64,000 bases of DNA from Bugulina stolonifera (Eukaryota > Bryozoa > Gymnolaemata > Cheilostomatida > Bugulidae). Below are positions 15,074 through 51,271 of this stretch, one piece after another (the first letter of the stretch is position 1; every line of letters starts with the position of its first letter). The stretch is taken from positions 11,004,391 through 11,068,390 of the forward strand of contig OW285195.1 in assembly GCA_935421135.1 (NCBI GenBank). The letters are read 5' to 3'. Position numbers and translations under genes: made by a program. Below the pieces are notes generated by a model that made no database searches, had not been told where the DNA came from, and saw only the letters and a list, made by a program, of their open reading frames with translations.

Positions 15074-16647
15074 AAAAAGATTTAAATATAGATCATATCA
15101 CCTTATTTATGTATAATTCTAGCAATTAGATTTCATAGCCATTGGTAACTTAAGAGTGGTCCACTACATTTCTATTGTTGGGACGGACTTTATTTCAGAG
15201 AGAAACACTGATTCCTAGTAATAGGCAAAAGTTATTGATTTTGCTGACAGCAATATTATTATATAAACGCAGTTATAGTAATACATACAGTTATAGTAAT
15301 GCATACAGTTATATATCCGTATATTAGTTTCTGAAATGCTTGCAGCATAGCAAAAGGTTTCCCGACAAAGCTATTGGAGTTGCTTGACAATTTGCATTAA
15401 GAATTACATGTTCTTAGCCTTAGGCCCAGAGTGTATATACGCGTGACCTAGTGACCTGGATGCCAGCTAATGGCAAAACCTTGAACAAGGCACCGAAACT
15501 CGTGTGCTAACTCTAATGGTACCAGTACAATCTGTGATGTATATAATTTATTATAGTTCTATATTTCATGCATTAAATTACCTCACACACGTCTAAAAGA
15601 CACAAATCAAATCTGTACATAGAAATAGGCTAATGGGCCGACGTCTTTATCAAATGATATAGCATTTGACATCAATAAAAACTGATCTTTAAGCTACGGG
15701 GAATAAATCGTGCCCAAAAATGCAGACAGTTTAGCAGTATTTTAGTTCCGCAAGATATGTGCTGACTCTGCCTTTCTTGAGAACTGCAATCATTATTTGC
15801 TATTAGAATATTATACACATATTATATATTCATACACTGCATGACTTAGACCTATACTAAGGTTCTGACTATACTTGTAACTTGGTCATCTACCCATAAG
15901 ATGTAGCTTATTGGCAGAAAAGCACGCAAGTTATCTGCAGACTTCTGTCACACCCTAAACTATTTCTAATATGCAGCAGATATTACATAATATAAGTTAT
16001 TATACATTAAACTGTACCGTACTGTACTGTAAAGGTGAAATATTGCAACTTTATATTTTTATTTAGCCTAAGATTTGCATATGATACCGGTGCAGTTAGG
16101 TGGCAGGGTATCTTGCTATGTGATGGGGAGGGCAACTTTTGCTAGAACCCTGGCTGTTATATTTCGTAATTTTACCTACGAGTGGTCCTTTTTCGAGTTA
16201 GGTACAAAAGTGGAGAAATTATTTGAAATAGCCAAAGCTGAAGCATGAGAAGTTGTCTTCTCTGTATTCCATTAGTTAACAGCATTTACCCCAAACCCCA
16301 ACCACAGACAAGGAACTAAGGCTATCCAATTTTCTTCACGACTGCGTACCTAATAGCCATTTAAAATGTAAATTACAAATTTAAAAAATCTTCTGTGACT
16401 TCTAGTTGAGTATGCCACAGATTGATATACAACCAAGTTAGTAACCAGTGGACACAATGTTGGTACACTAGTCCAGGTAACCCTGACAGCCGAGCAGTGC
16501 ACCACAGCAATAATTTACGTGTACAAATGTAAATATTTACATACATTTGTAGGTAGAATAAAATGTGATATAATAATTTACTGTATATATATCGCCAAAT
16601 AAAACGTTTAGAATACAATAATAATATGCTTTTTACATAATAATATA

Positions 16648-16758
16648 ATATGAGTGTCCAATGACGTACAGTGCACAATTGTGCACTGTACGTCATTGGG
16701 TACTCATATTAGGCCTATATTATTACTGTATGTAAACTTAAGTTTACATACAGTAATA
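16648..16758. repeat. Two adjacent palindromes (42 bp extended to about 62 bp; 38 bp)
   Basis: 16658-16699 is a perfect palindrome centred on GCACAATTGTGC; with two mismatches it extends to about 16648-16709. 16721-16758 is a perfect 38-bp palindrome centred on AACTTAAGTT. Neither resembles the pair at 15.0 kb in sequence. Confidence 0.93.
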
Positions 16759-18728
16759 TGTATATGAGTACACATTGTACATATGTGCATGTGCAATGTT
16801 GCCAATATACCTGTGATTATAATACTATCACTTGTACAATGTATATGTATTATAATATAGTTCAACTTACCAAGCTGTCACTGATTTGCAGAGAATTGTA
16901 TAATGAGTAATCCACAGTATATACATGTACATGTAGTTGTACATCTAACAATATTATAATGTGTCTCTTTACTCCTCCCTTCACAGTAGTAATGCAAATG
17001 TCAGTAAATTAATTACTATCTGCTATACATGCAGTATTATAAACTTTCAATTATTTCAGCCTGAGCCGACTACTAGCTCTCCCTCAGTAATATTATATAG
17101 ACTGGAGCTAGCTGGTGTAGATTGCTATGGTAGTAGCTAATCACAGCACCCCCACACTGTGAGCTAATTGTATACTAGTTTATGAGTCTTGACAGGCTGT
17201 GTAATTACAAGTAACACTATATTTTAGAATGCCGACTGTTAAGTATAAATGAATGAACAGTATCAATGTTAAGTACTGCTATTAACTCTAATAAAGTAGG
17301 GTGACAATTATCACTCTGTGACAGTCTGAATTGTGTTTCTAGATTGTTCTTAATTCTACTAACTGTTAGACCTGCTGAGTTCAAAGTAAACTGATACCTA
17401 AAGAGCTAGTAATAATGGTATTAGTAGCTAACTAGAAATGGAAGAATTGAATAGAGTTGATATGGAGGAGTTGTGAGAAGTGGGGCTGTAGATAGAAATT
17501 CCTATTCTAGTATTTTTCACTCACAAATTTGCATAAATTGCGTATAAAACAAACAAATTGGAAGAACAAAGCGTATTATAACATTTATGCAAATGTACAA
17601 GCATCCACAGTGGATGACCCACTGCATAGTGTACTTCTGTTTTAGGCTGAATAAAATCTAGTTTTTAGTCAGAATCACGTGTTGCAAATCTAAACATCAT
17701 GCCATATCTTACAAACCTCTCTAGTTCATATACCCATAGTAAATGAAGCATTCCTAATGTGGGAATACATTATTTCTGCAGGTTTATCAATTAAACAGGC
17801 CTAAACAAGCCAAGTACACTGGTAATAGACTAGTTACTCACAACTCATGATATTATGTTGAAATTCTTGACATAGCATAGAAATAATGGTGCCCAAAGAT
17901 CATCAAATTGTAGTTCATCAAATCTTTGGTCAAGAGTAAAATAATATGCTTGCCCATATGACAGGGTGAAATTACTGTATAATACGGAGTTGTTTTCTCT
18001 CTTAAACAGGAGCATAGAGAGAATATAACTCTATCATAGTTAGTTAGTATTATTGGCTAGTTGGTTAGCAAATTTGGATCTTCTGGTCAAGTAGTTCAAG
18101 CCACACACTAAAGCTCATGCTTGCCAAGTGTCCAAATTTTGTCAGGACACCCCCTGGTTTCTGTGTCTGTTCCTACTAATTTTTCAGCTGTCTTGATTTT
18201 TATCTGTGGTGAAAATTTTACCAAACCTCATAAAATACAAGACACAACCTATTAGTAAGTCATTTACATTAAAGAAAATATTTTACAAGCCACTAAATAA
18301 CACTAAAATTGTTAAGGTTTTGTCAAATAATGAACACTTAAACTATGTCCAGGGAGTCTGGTGCTTGTCCAGGGATTTTGAGATGAAATGTCCAGATTTT
18401 TGCTCCTGCTCCTTGGCAAGTATGCTAAGGCTCTGGTGCAAATATAGTGATAGACTATGTGATAGACTAAGTTTCCACAATACAAAGAATAATGTGGTAT
18501 AATGAATATGATAATACTGAAAGGATGATTGGCATATATACAACTTGTACAATGCATGTTCTGCTATAAATATATACCTGCCACTGCCATACATCGTAAC
18601 AAAAATAGTAATAGCATGGATATTTGTGGGACAAGCTGTAGTCCTATTATACCAACAGGTACTCACATTCAGCTATAACACAGGCATAAAATAAAATCAA
18701 TCAGATTCTATTTGGCATTAAGGTTAGG

Positions 18729-18771
18729 TATCATCATCAAAGGAAATTATCAAGTTCCTCTGATGATGATA
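18729..18771. repeat. Imperfect hairpin, 17-bp arms
   Basis: The arms tatcatcatcaaaggaa and ttcctctgatgatgata pair with one mismatch around a 9-base loop. No coding context is apparent. Confidence 0.8.
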
Positions 18772-20036
18772 CTAGTATCTGAATATAAGGAAGAATCAAA
18801 ACACATCTAGTGCTACTAGCCTACTATTACATGTACAATACATTAGGCTATGTGATTGTGATGTTTTTCAATAAAACTGTTTCTGAATGAATACTATGTA
18901 ACAAGTAAAGCCTTCTTACTCTTTGCTTTATCATTGATAATATACCTGTAGAGCAGATTGCCATCATTTACAACACAATGTTGATTAATAACGCAGCGAT
19001 ACAAGTCACAAAGAGAGGACAACTTCAGCATAAGCCGATGACTCAATATCGACCACCAAACTGAGATTTTACGTATTCACTATCCAAATTCAACAACTGA
19101 AGGCATTTGTGATACTGATAACACTAGTTTCAGCTAGGAAGAGAAATTACAGAGATAAAAGGAGATGTCTTCAATAAATTTAATATTATTATTAGGCATC
19201 CCCACAGCGTCACTATAACAAATTTTCCAGTAGATTTGATATGTACAGAATGAAAGTCATCCACTAACCCCAATGGATAATAAGAGCAGGGTAATAGAGT
19301 AGTAACAATATAGACAAGTATTACGTACATTTTAAAAAAATATAATAAACTGCATATAACAGAATAGAGAATAAAATGTAACATAATATTAATTTAATTC
19401 ACTGATTAGTATAAATCTGACAAAAAGGTAGTGCCAATAATTATAATATTCTAAACAATTTAAACTTTTGTAATAAAATATTATTAATTAGAAATGTGCA
19501 ACATGTGCCTTCTACTATGTAGGTATTGTGGTGTTATTATGTAAGATATTATAATAAATGTTACGAAATTATGAAACAGTAAACAGGTAAATGTAGAAAA
19601 GTTTGTAAACTAATAAAAGTAGTACAGTCTCATAGACATCTGTACTGTATATACTTCAGCATGAAATATGACGTGGCGTACTCCCGTGTCTATGGTCTAT
19701 GGTGTGATGCTACATCCTGCAGTGGTATCTCATGAACAGTCAGTTGACCTGCGTGAAAGAAAAATCACCTTGAATATAATGCAGGTTGATATATAAAATA
19801 TAGAACATAATCATGATGCTGAAATATAAAAAGTAGTGTCTGCACCACCACCTGTCCTCCTGGGAGAATGCAGATGTATCACCCCACCACCTGCCCTCCT
19901 GAGAGAGTGCATTAGAGTATAACAAATACAAGACTGACTGCAATATTATTTTAAGCTAATATACAACATATTTTATATACATGTATAAACCATATTGACC
20001 ATCAAGTGATTTCCATGACTAAACAATACTTACATG

Positions 20037-45121
<25,085 letters not shown>

Positions 45122-46684
45122 CTGAAAAACAACGGAAGAAACGTCAATGTTGGCACAATCCTAATATAACATAGTAACCGCTCAAAACATCTAGGCCTAG
45201 AGTTCCAAAAGCATTATACAATACAAAGTTCACTAACACTAATTATGCTGCTAGAAAATAAAAAAACCAAATATGTAATTATTTTTTATTGTCAAATCGG
45301 GTTCAGTTATGAAAATCACATAGGCTTACTAGTATTTTTACGATTATTTTCTTTCGACGAAGCCCCTGTCATGATCAACATAAAATCACACTAGTGCTCA
45401 GTTTTAGCAAAAAAAAGCTATAACAAATTAAATTAATTTGTGACGATTTCATCATCAGCATTAGTAACATAACAATGAACTGGTTTAACACATGTGAATA
45501 TGCTATTCAATTGTACCATAAAATATTGACATCAAACTAACTAGCTAGTATTATAGCTATCACTCATGAATTACTTAATGCAACCTTATGCATTTCAATC
45601 ATTATGGGCCTACTTTTTATAAAAATTGAATGATTGTGATTACTAGTTGACATTAATTCAACAAACGGACTTCAATAGGTATTAAACATTGCTTTATTGC
45701 TGCAATGATGACAAATGGGCTGCACTAACCCAAGACATGTTTTATTTCAGACCATCTATTGGCTCACCGAAATGACCAGTCTCTGCTTACTTGCTAAAAT
45801 AGATTTCTTTTTTCAGTTTGTCCGGTAAACAAAAAGGTAGGATTAAATAGCCTAAAGCATGAGCACACCAATAGTCCACTAAACAAAAATAATGTAACCT
45901 AAATCCAATCCTAACAGAATAGAATTTCAGTCTGTATTTCGATTAGGCCATCCTTATCTTATTAAATACAGGTCTTGTCTAGGCTAAGTTCCTAGACCCC
46001 AGGTTAGGAGAAAAGAGGAACTACAAGAGTTGCAGGTTTTTTTTGTTAGTCCACTATCATCTCACCAGTGCGGAACTCCCGTCTAACATGTCTACCCCAA
46101 ACACCAGACCATAAGCGTAGCCGTAATGATTGTAAATATCACACATGCTTGTCTGTCGTTACTTTATCGTCATTAAAGCTCAAAGCTGACTTGAATGCAT
46201 AATCATAGTCAAAATAATGATCTAAATCTAATAATAGTCATCTTTGACGATAACCATTAGATTTATTAAGCCTCGCGCTAGTTTAGTTTAGTTTTAGTTT
46301 AGATTTAGTAAGACATCTATTGTGATGCCAAAGCCTTAAATCATTTTACACTTACGCCAAAACTTCGCCTATATGTGAGTACATCGGTTCATTATCATTA
46401 TAATGACTATAATCTAAATGATCAAAATAATCATCTGATCATCTTCAGGAGTTTCACTCTGAGGTGATGTTCACCTCACGTCCTCAGTTAGTGAGTTACT
46501 TACTACTTACTCAGTAGTGGATATATTTTATCATTTACTGATTTAGTCTAGGTTACATTACACTATGAGTAATTAAGTACAAAAATATATAATATAATAA
46601 ATATTTCAACATCTAAGTTGAAAAATATTAATTACTGCATAAATCCAAATCACTTTTGAAGGCAATAAAATAAAAACATCTTAC

Positions 46685-46800
46685 TTGACTTTTTCTGTTG
46701 TTTGCCCAGCTGCACCAAATATCATACCGGAAGTAATTGTATGAAGGCGGGTGATTCACGCTTACCCGGTCATTGTGCGCAATTACAATGAATATTGCTC
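46685..46800 (-). promoter_or_regulatory. Probable RSK leader exon and promoter
   Basis: The RSK start exon begins at a splice acceptor (TTTTTCAG) one base before its ATG, so the 5' UTR must lie in an upstream exon. On the minus strand a donor CAA|GTAAGA ends at 46685, and a second possible donor CGG|GTAAGC lies near 46760. An ETS-like site, accggaagt, is at 46726-46734, and the local G+C is higher than in the flanks. The transcription start is not visible, so the right boundary is approximate. Confidence 0.4.
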
Positions 46801-48905
46801 ATTACCAACCTAATATTATAAGTGAGGAGGCCAGGCTATACATACCTGACAGCCAAAAACTGTTATTGCAACGACTCGTTTTATGTGTGGGCGCAATATC
46901 TGCCGCATTAAGGCTAGAACACTTATCCCAATACACAGTCTATGATAACAGCGATTCGATTAATTACCTCTTTAGTTCCCATTGACATCTAAGGCAATCA
47001 AGAGCCACTTATGATACCAATGCATGTGTGTGTGCTACAGATATCCCGGAGTTTAATTTTTCTCATGCAAAAGTTGTACAGCTTTGATTTTTCTTTTGAA
47101 AAGTATTTATTATAATCATTATAATAATTAATTATTTTATGTTATCTATGATTTTGTCATTACGCCTTTAGTGCATAGTGTTTTGGTTTAAGTTTAAATA
47201 AGTATATTAACTATATCTATATTATTTTTAATTAATAATTACCCACGTGAGTGTGGTCTGTGTGAGAAAATCAAAATGAAAATCAAATGCAAAAAATCAT
47301 AAAATCTAAAATGATATAATTATGATTATCATTATGAGTGTATTATCATTAGATTATTTATAGAACATTTACAACTGCACTATATAAAATAATAATATAA
47401 TAAATTACTAATTAATAGTACTTACGTAATAATTATAATAGCTAATTAATTATTAATAACAATCTTAAGACCATCCCCATTCATTCAAGATTCTCTTCTG
47501 CTCACAAAAAAATTTTAAATAAATAATAATTATCATTATGTATTATAATCTTACTTATTATTTATTATTAATAATAATAAATAATAAGTAAGATCACTAC
47601 ACACCGATTTTGAAACTGAAGTGAGGAGACAGATTTGACCGCATAAAGCTAACTCAAAATAGTCTCTGAGATATCGGTGGGGCACTGAGAAGGGTGAAAT
47701 CTTTCGACATCAAAACAGCGGGACAGCTTGAGAAGTGAAGTCCCACAGCATAGTCTGAAAGTTATGCCATTAAAGTGTGTTCACTGTACCCACTGTATAG
47801 GGCTCACACTTCAAGAGAATTGGAAATTTAACTGCCATACAAGGTATAAGACGAATAAACCTGAAACTATGCTGGAATGGTAAAAAAAGGTGTCATGCTC
47901 GGTTCCCAGAAAGCTAAGTTGGCAGTATTTAGACATTGTGTATTCCACATCGAGAATATGCCTCCTTGTCATGAAATACCAGTTTGAAGAAGAAAATTGA
48001 ATATCAAATTAATTAAAGATCTCTGACACTGGAGCGCAGCGGACGTGCTTCTACAACTCTCTGATATCTTGTTCATTGCTTGGCCAAAAATTGTGATCGT
48101 TGTGGACCATAAGAGAGTTAGGGAGTTAGTTAGGGACCATGCCACCAGGCTCATCGCTAACCTTAAAGCTTAAAGGAAGAGAAGGTTTAGGTGATACTGA
48201 GGCTGAGCCTCTTGGCCTAGGATTTTCACGTGAAACCAAGGAGCTTTAACATGCTGTACTCAATGCATGATGAGAGGAAATCACAAGATGGCAAAACAGC
48301 AAGGACCTGATGTAAGCCGTGTCCCAAAATACAAGTCAGTCAAGATCTATTAGCACAAGCAACAACTTGTATCTCAAGCTTCTCTCTTAGGACAGTCGGA
48401 GACCTGCAGATTGGCTAACTGTAGCACTAAAGAGCAGTTGTAGACAGGTAATACTCACCTGCACTGAAAGACAATGGTACTTTTCTCTCGCTGCTGGCTT
48501 GTACATCAACATATCAACACATTGCCTAGAAGTCCGCAATCAGCTCTCTCATGAGAATTTGAGGTACTCCACTTTCGGACTGAGAGATTAACCTATGGTT
48601 ATTATAAGCAATGTGCGTGTAATGTTCCACTTATTTATTATTGCTCACCAACTTTTTGCTTGGAATTAAGGGAAGGGTTCTGTCAATCTTATAAAATGAG
48701 TTTGTTAAAAAAGTTATCACTAAAGGTCCTAAGTAACAATGATAGGAATATGGGGCCTCCAAGTGTCTTAGTGTGATCAACTTTTATTAATGCAGGTAAT
48801 CGTTCTTCTTTCCATGCACAGACCCTCGTTTCTATCATCTGGGGTAAACATGTGTAAATCCAGTAACTGTACTGCAATATTCAGTCAGGCTTTCCTTTTC
48901 TGCAG
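46801..48905. other. RSK-COX17 intergenic region
   Basis: 46.8-47.55 kb is very A+T-rich. After the inverted repeat at 47,548-47,594 the sequence to about 48.6 kb has more G+C and few long A/T runs, yet no coherent open frame on either strand. It may be a decayed repeat or an untranslated exon region of COX17. Confidence 0.5.
47548..47594. repeat. 47-bp inverted repeat with 23-bp arms
   Basis: The arms (atcttacttattatttatta and its partner, 23 bp each) pair perfectly around one base. The repeat marks the change from very A+T-rich DNA on its left to more mixed sequence on its right. Confidence 0.9.
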
Positions 48906-48913
48906 CTTATAAC

Positions 48914-49677
48914 ATGTCTTCCAAATCAACTACAACTCCGGTCAACGAGAAGGAGGGAGAAAAAAAGAAACTGAAGCCATGCTGTGCTTGTCCTGAGACA
49001 AGAGAACCCAGAGATAGATGGTGAGCTATGATTGGCTAATGTCTGTGGAAGAGTCTCTCTTATACCCGTCATAATTTTAATAGCAATTTTATAATGAAGT
49101 TTGCATAACATAGGCTATTATTATGTGGTTGATGTTATCTAATCACAGTAGTTCAACCCAATTATTTGAATGGCAAAAAATATATTATGTTTTTAAGTAT
49201 GGTAAATAGTAAATAATGCAGTATGATTATTAGTTTTTATTAGTTCACTATCTTGTGTTCCTGTGATGCCGTAGAGCATCGGGTTTAAACCTCAGTCAGT
49301 GATGGTCTATTTCTACTGTTGCGGAACCAAGTTTCTGGCTGCTCAAAAATAAATTGACAGGCATGTATATATAAAAATGAATGACTTCTATACAGTAAAT
49401 TGTGTTTGGTACATATGATGGTATTCCAGTAGTGTAGCGCCACTTTCGGGTGTTCTGCTAAATGTGATGGGTCTCACAAAAGTTCAGATGTGTATTCTGG
49501 TATAGGGGAAAGACAGTCATGTTCATTGCATGTACATGTAGGCTCGCTGCACTGTAATAGGTCAATATATGCATGTATATATTGTGTTGTAGCATCATCG
49601 AGAAAGGAGAGGAACATTGCAGTAAAGAGATTGAAGCACATAAAGAATGTATGAGAAGCCTGGGATTCAAGATATAG
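48914..49677 (+). CDS. COX17: COX17, mitochondrial copper chaperone, complete
   Basis: Cox17 carries Cu(I) in the mitochondrial intermembrane space and hands it to SCO1/SCO2 and COX11 for cytochrome c oxidase assembly. There are two exons, 48914-49020 and 49593-49677. The intron is GT-AG and splits a cysteine codon (TG|C). The product has 63 residues, the same length as human Cox17. The six cysteines are at 23, 24, 26, 36, 45 and 55: the copper-binding KPCCAC motif and the twin Cx9C arrangement typical of Mia40-dependent import. The C-terminus CMRSLGFKI is characteristic. A pyrimidine-rich acceptor (TTTTCTGCAG) sits eight bases before the ATG, so the leader is probably on a separate exon. The gene is divergent from RSK, about 2.1 kb away. 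Confidence 0.97.
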
Positions 49678-49902
49678 CAATTCGTTGAAATCTCTCTAAT
49701 AGGTAGATCATAAATATAATGCTCACTGTGATTGGTTGGTTAGTTGAATAGTTTATGTTTTGGTTATATGAATTGAGAGATATTATTATTTTAGTTGCTC
49801 AAATCTCAGATGCCGTAATATTCCATATGAGTATCAAAGGTGATTTGTATTTTTCCTCCGTGTGCCAAAAATCTGGTGGTGTTCGCTTCCTGTTCTCTCT
49901 AA

Positions 49903-49908
49903 AATAAA
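49903..49908 (+). terminator. Poly(A) signal for COX17
   Basis: AATAAA lies 226 bases after the COX17 stop codon on the same strand. It is the first canonical hexamer that I see downstream. Confidence 0.55.
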
Positions 49909-50132
49909 CATTATACTACTTTAATTTTATACCAAACTATTGTTATTGTTGATTATTCGCCTGTAAAGTCTAGAGTGGATTTATTCTGTGTAAATGTAGT
50001 AAAGATTTTACTTGGTAGTTGTCTACCCTTACATTCATGGGTAGACAATTCTTGACAACCAATATACTGTGTGTTGGCTAACAGTTGAAACTGTGTTTTG
50101 TAATAATAATATTGTTTTATTTAGAAAGACTA

Positions 50133-51262
50133 ATGACTGACAACCTTCTGTCAGTTGTAGAACAGATTGCCGTCTCAAGTAGGAGCTTCCATATAAAATC
50201 AAGGTTCATCTATGATACTGTGATTTCTACATGTTTTGTTTATACCTAAGCGATCTTTGCTTGTGCAGAGATGACTCTTTAGCTGATACGATATTTTTGC
50301 TTGTCATAACTACCATTACTTACACTTGCTGCTCTGTAATATAGTCTGCAGTAAATTGACGAATAGGCTAAGGTGCTCTTTAAGTGCTTGCTGTTTGCCA
50401 TGTGGCTGTGGTAAGTAAACATTATCATATTGCTTTGAATGATTATTACATGAAGTAGGTGAGGTATTAGTAGAAGGCATGCATTTCACTTTAGTCTTGG
50501 TAGTACTTGCCTTTACATCCAGGTATTTATTGCCCCAAATCCCTGTGAAAGGAGGGAGACATGTTGAGTTTTGACATATCCATCTGATGCCTACTTATGC
50601 AATGTATGTTTTAGATAATAATTATGGTGAACTATTGTTCTCATCATATTGTATAATAAACTATCATTATTGTTATTATTAGGTAACCGGTTCATTGAGA
50701 AGATAAATCCAAAACAGTAAGTATGATACTGGACTTGTTTTATTGCATCATTTCTTCCTCAAATTGCCCAGAGATAGTACCCAGATAATTGCCTATGAAT
50801 GTATAGTACAATATTGTATTTTGTGGTTTGTGGTGTATTTATATGCAGGCTATTAGCCTACAACTCTATTGAGTATATCAATAGGGCATTAGCAGTTGGG
50901 AGCCTAAATGCTTGCTAATAGATATCTTACTAGTTTTAATTGACGTGTTCACAGAAATTGTCTTCTCCTATCGACACTTTCTAAATTTTAGTCACAATTT
51001 TTATAATTATTTTTTGTGAATCTATTTTCCTTAGATTTAGACAATGATCCAATTGTCATCATCAGATGATGACAACAATTATGTACAACGACAATAATAT
51101 CACACAAAGTTAAAAACTTAGAACTGAACTTTAACCCACATAAATGTGTATTTGTTAGAACCATAGCTGATTAGAATGACATGAATGAATTTTGCCCATT
51201 GTTTGCTATGTGCCCTTCATGGTTTTATTTATTTCTCTTGTAGATGTAATTCCAGTGGTTGA
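50133..51262 (+). CDS. Tentative four-exon gene for a 54-residue cysteine-rich peptide
   Basis: The proposed coding exons are 50133-50178, 50345-50410, 50683-50716 and 51244-51262. Phases agree at all three junctions. Two donors are strong (GTG|GTAAGT, ACA|GTAAGT) and the last acceptor has a good pyrimidine tract (TTTCTCTTGTAG). AATAAA at 51266-51271 follows the TGA stop directly. The product would begin MTDNLLSVVEQIAVS and contain CCLPCGCGNRF near the middle, with seven cysteines in total. Exon 1 is the weakest part: it has a poor donor (GTAGGA) and an uncertain start. No signal peptide or known family is apparent. Short open frames are common by chance in DNA this A+T-rich, so this is a hypothesis built on splice-site quality and phase. 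Confidence 0.3.
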
Positions 51263-51271
51263 GACAATAAA

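Larger units (their letters stand above)
1..20036. other. Gene-poor region, no gene supported
   Basis: A+T-rich DNA left of the RSK 3' end. It contains the SINE-like pieces, CTG microsatellite and palindromes listed separately. Open frames of 60-120 codons occur on both strands but lack recognisable motifs and a chain of phased splice sites. A few short exon-like segments between 0.2 and 8 kb are given as findings only. Confidence 0.6.
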
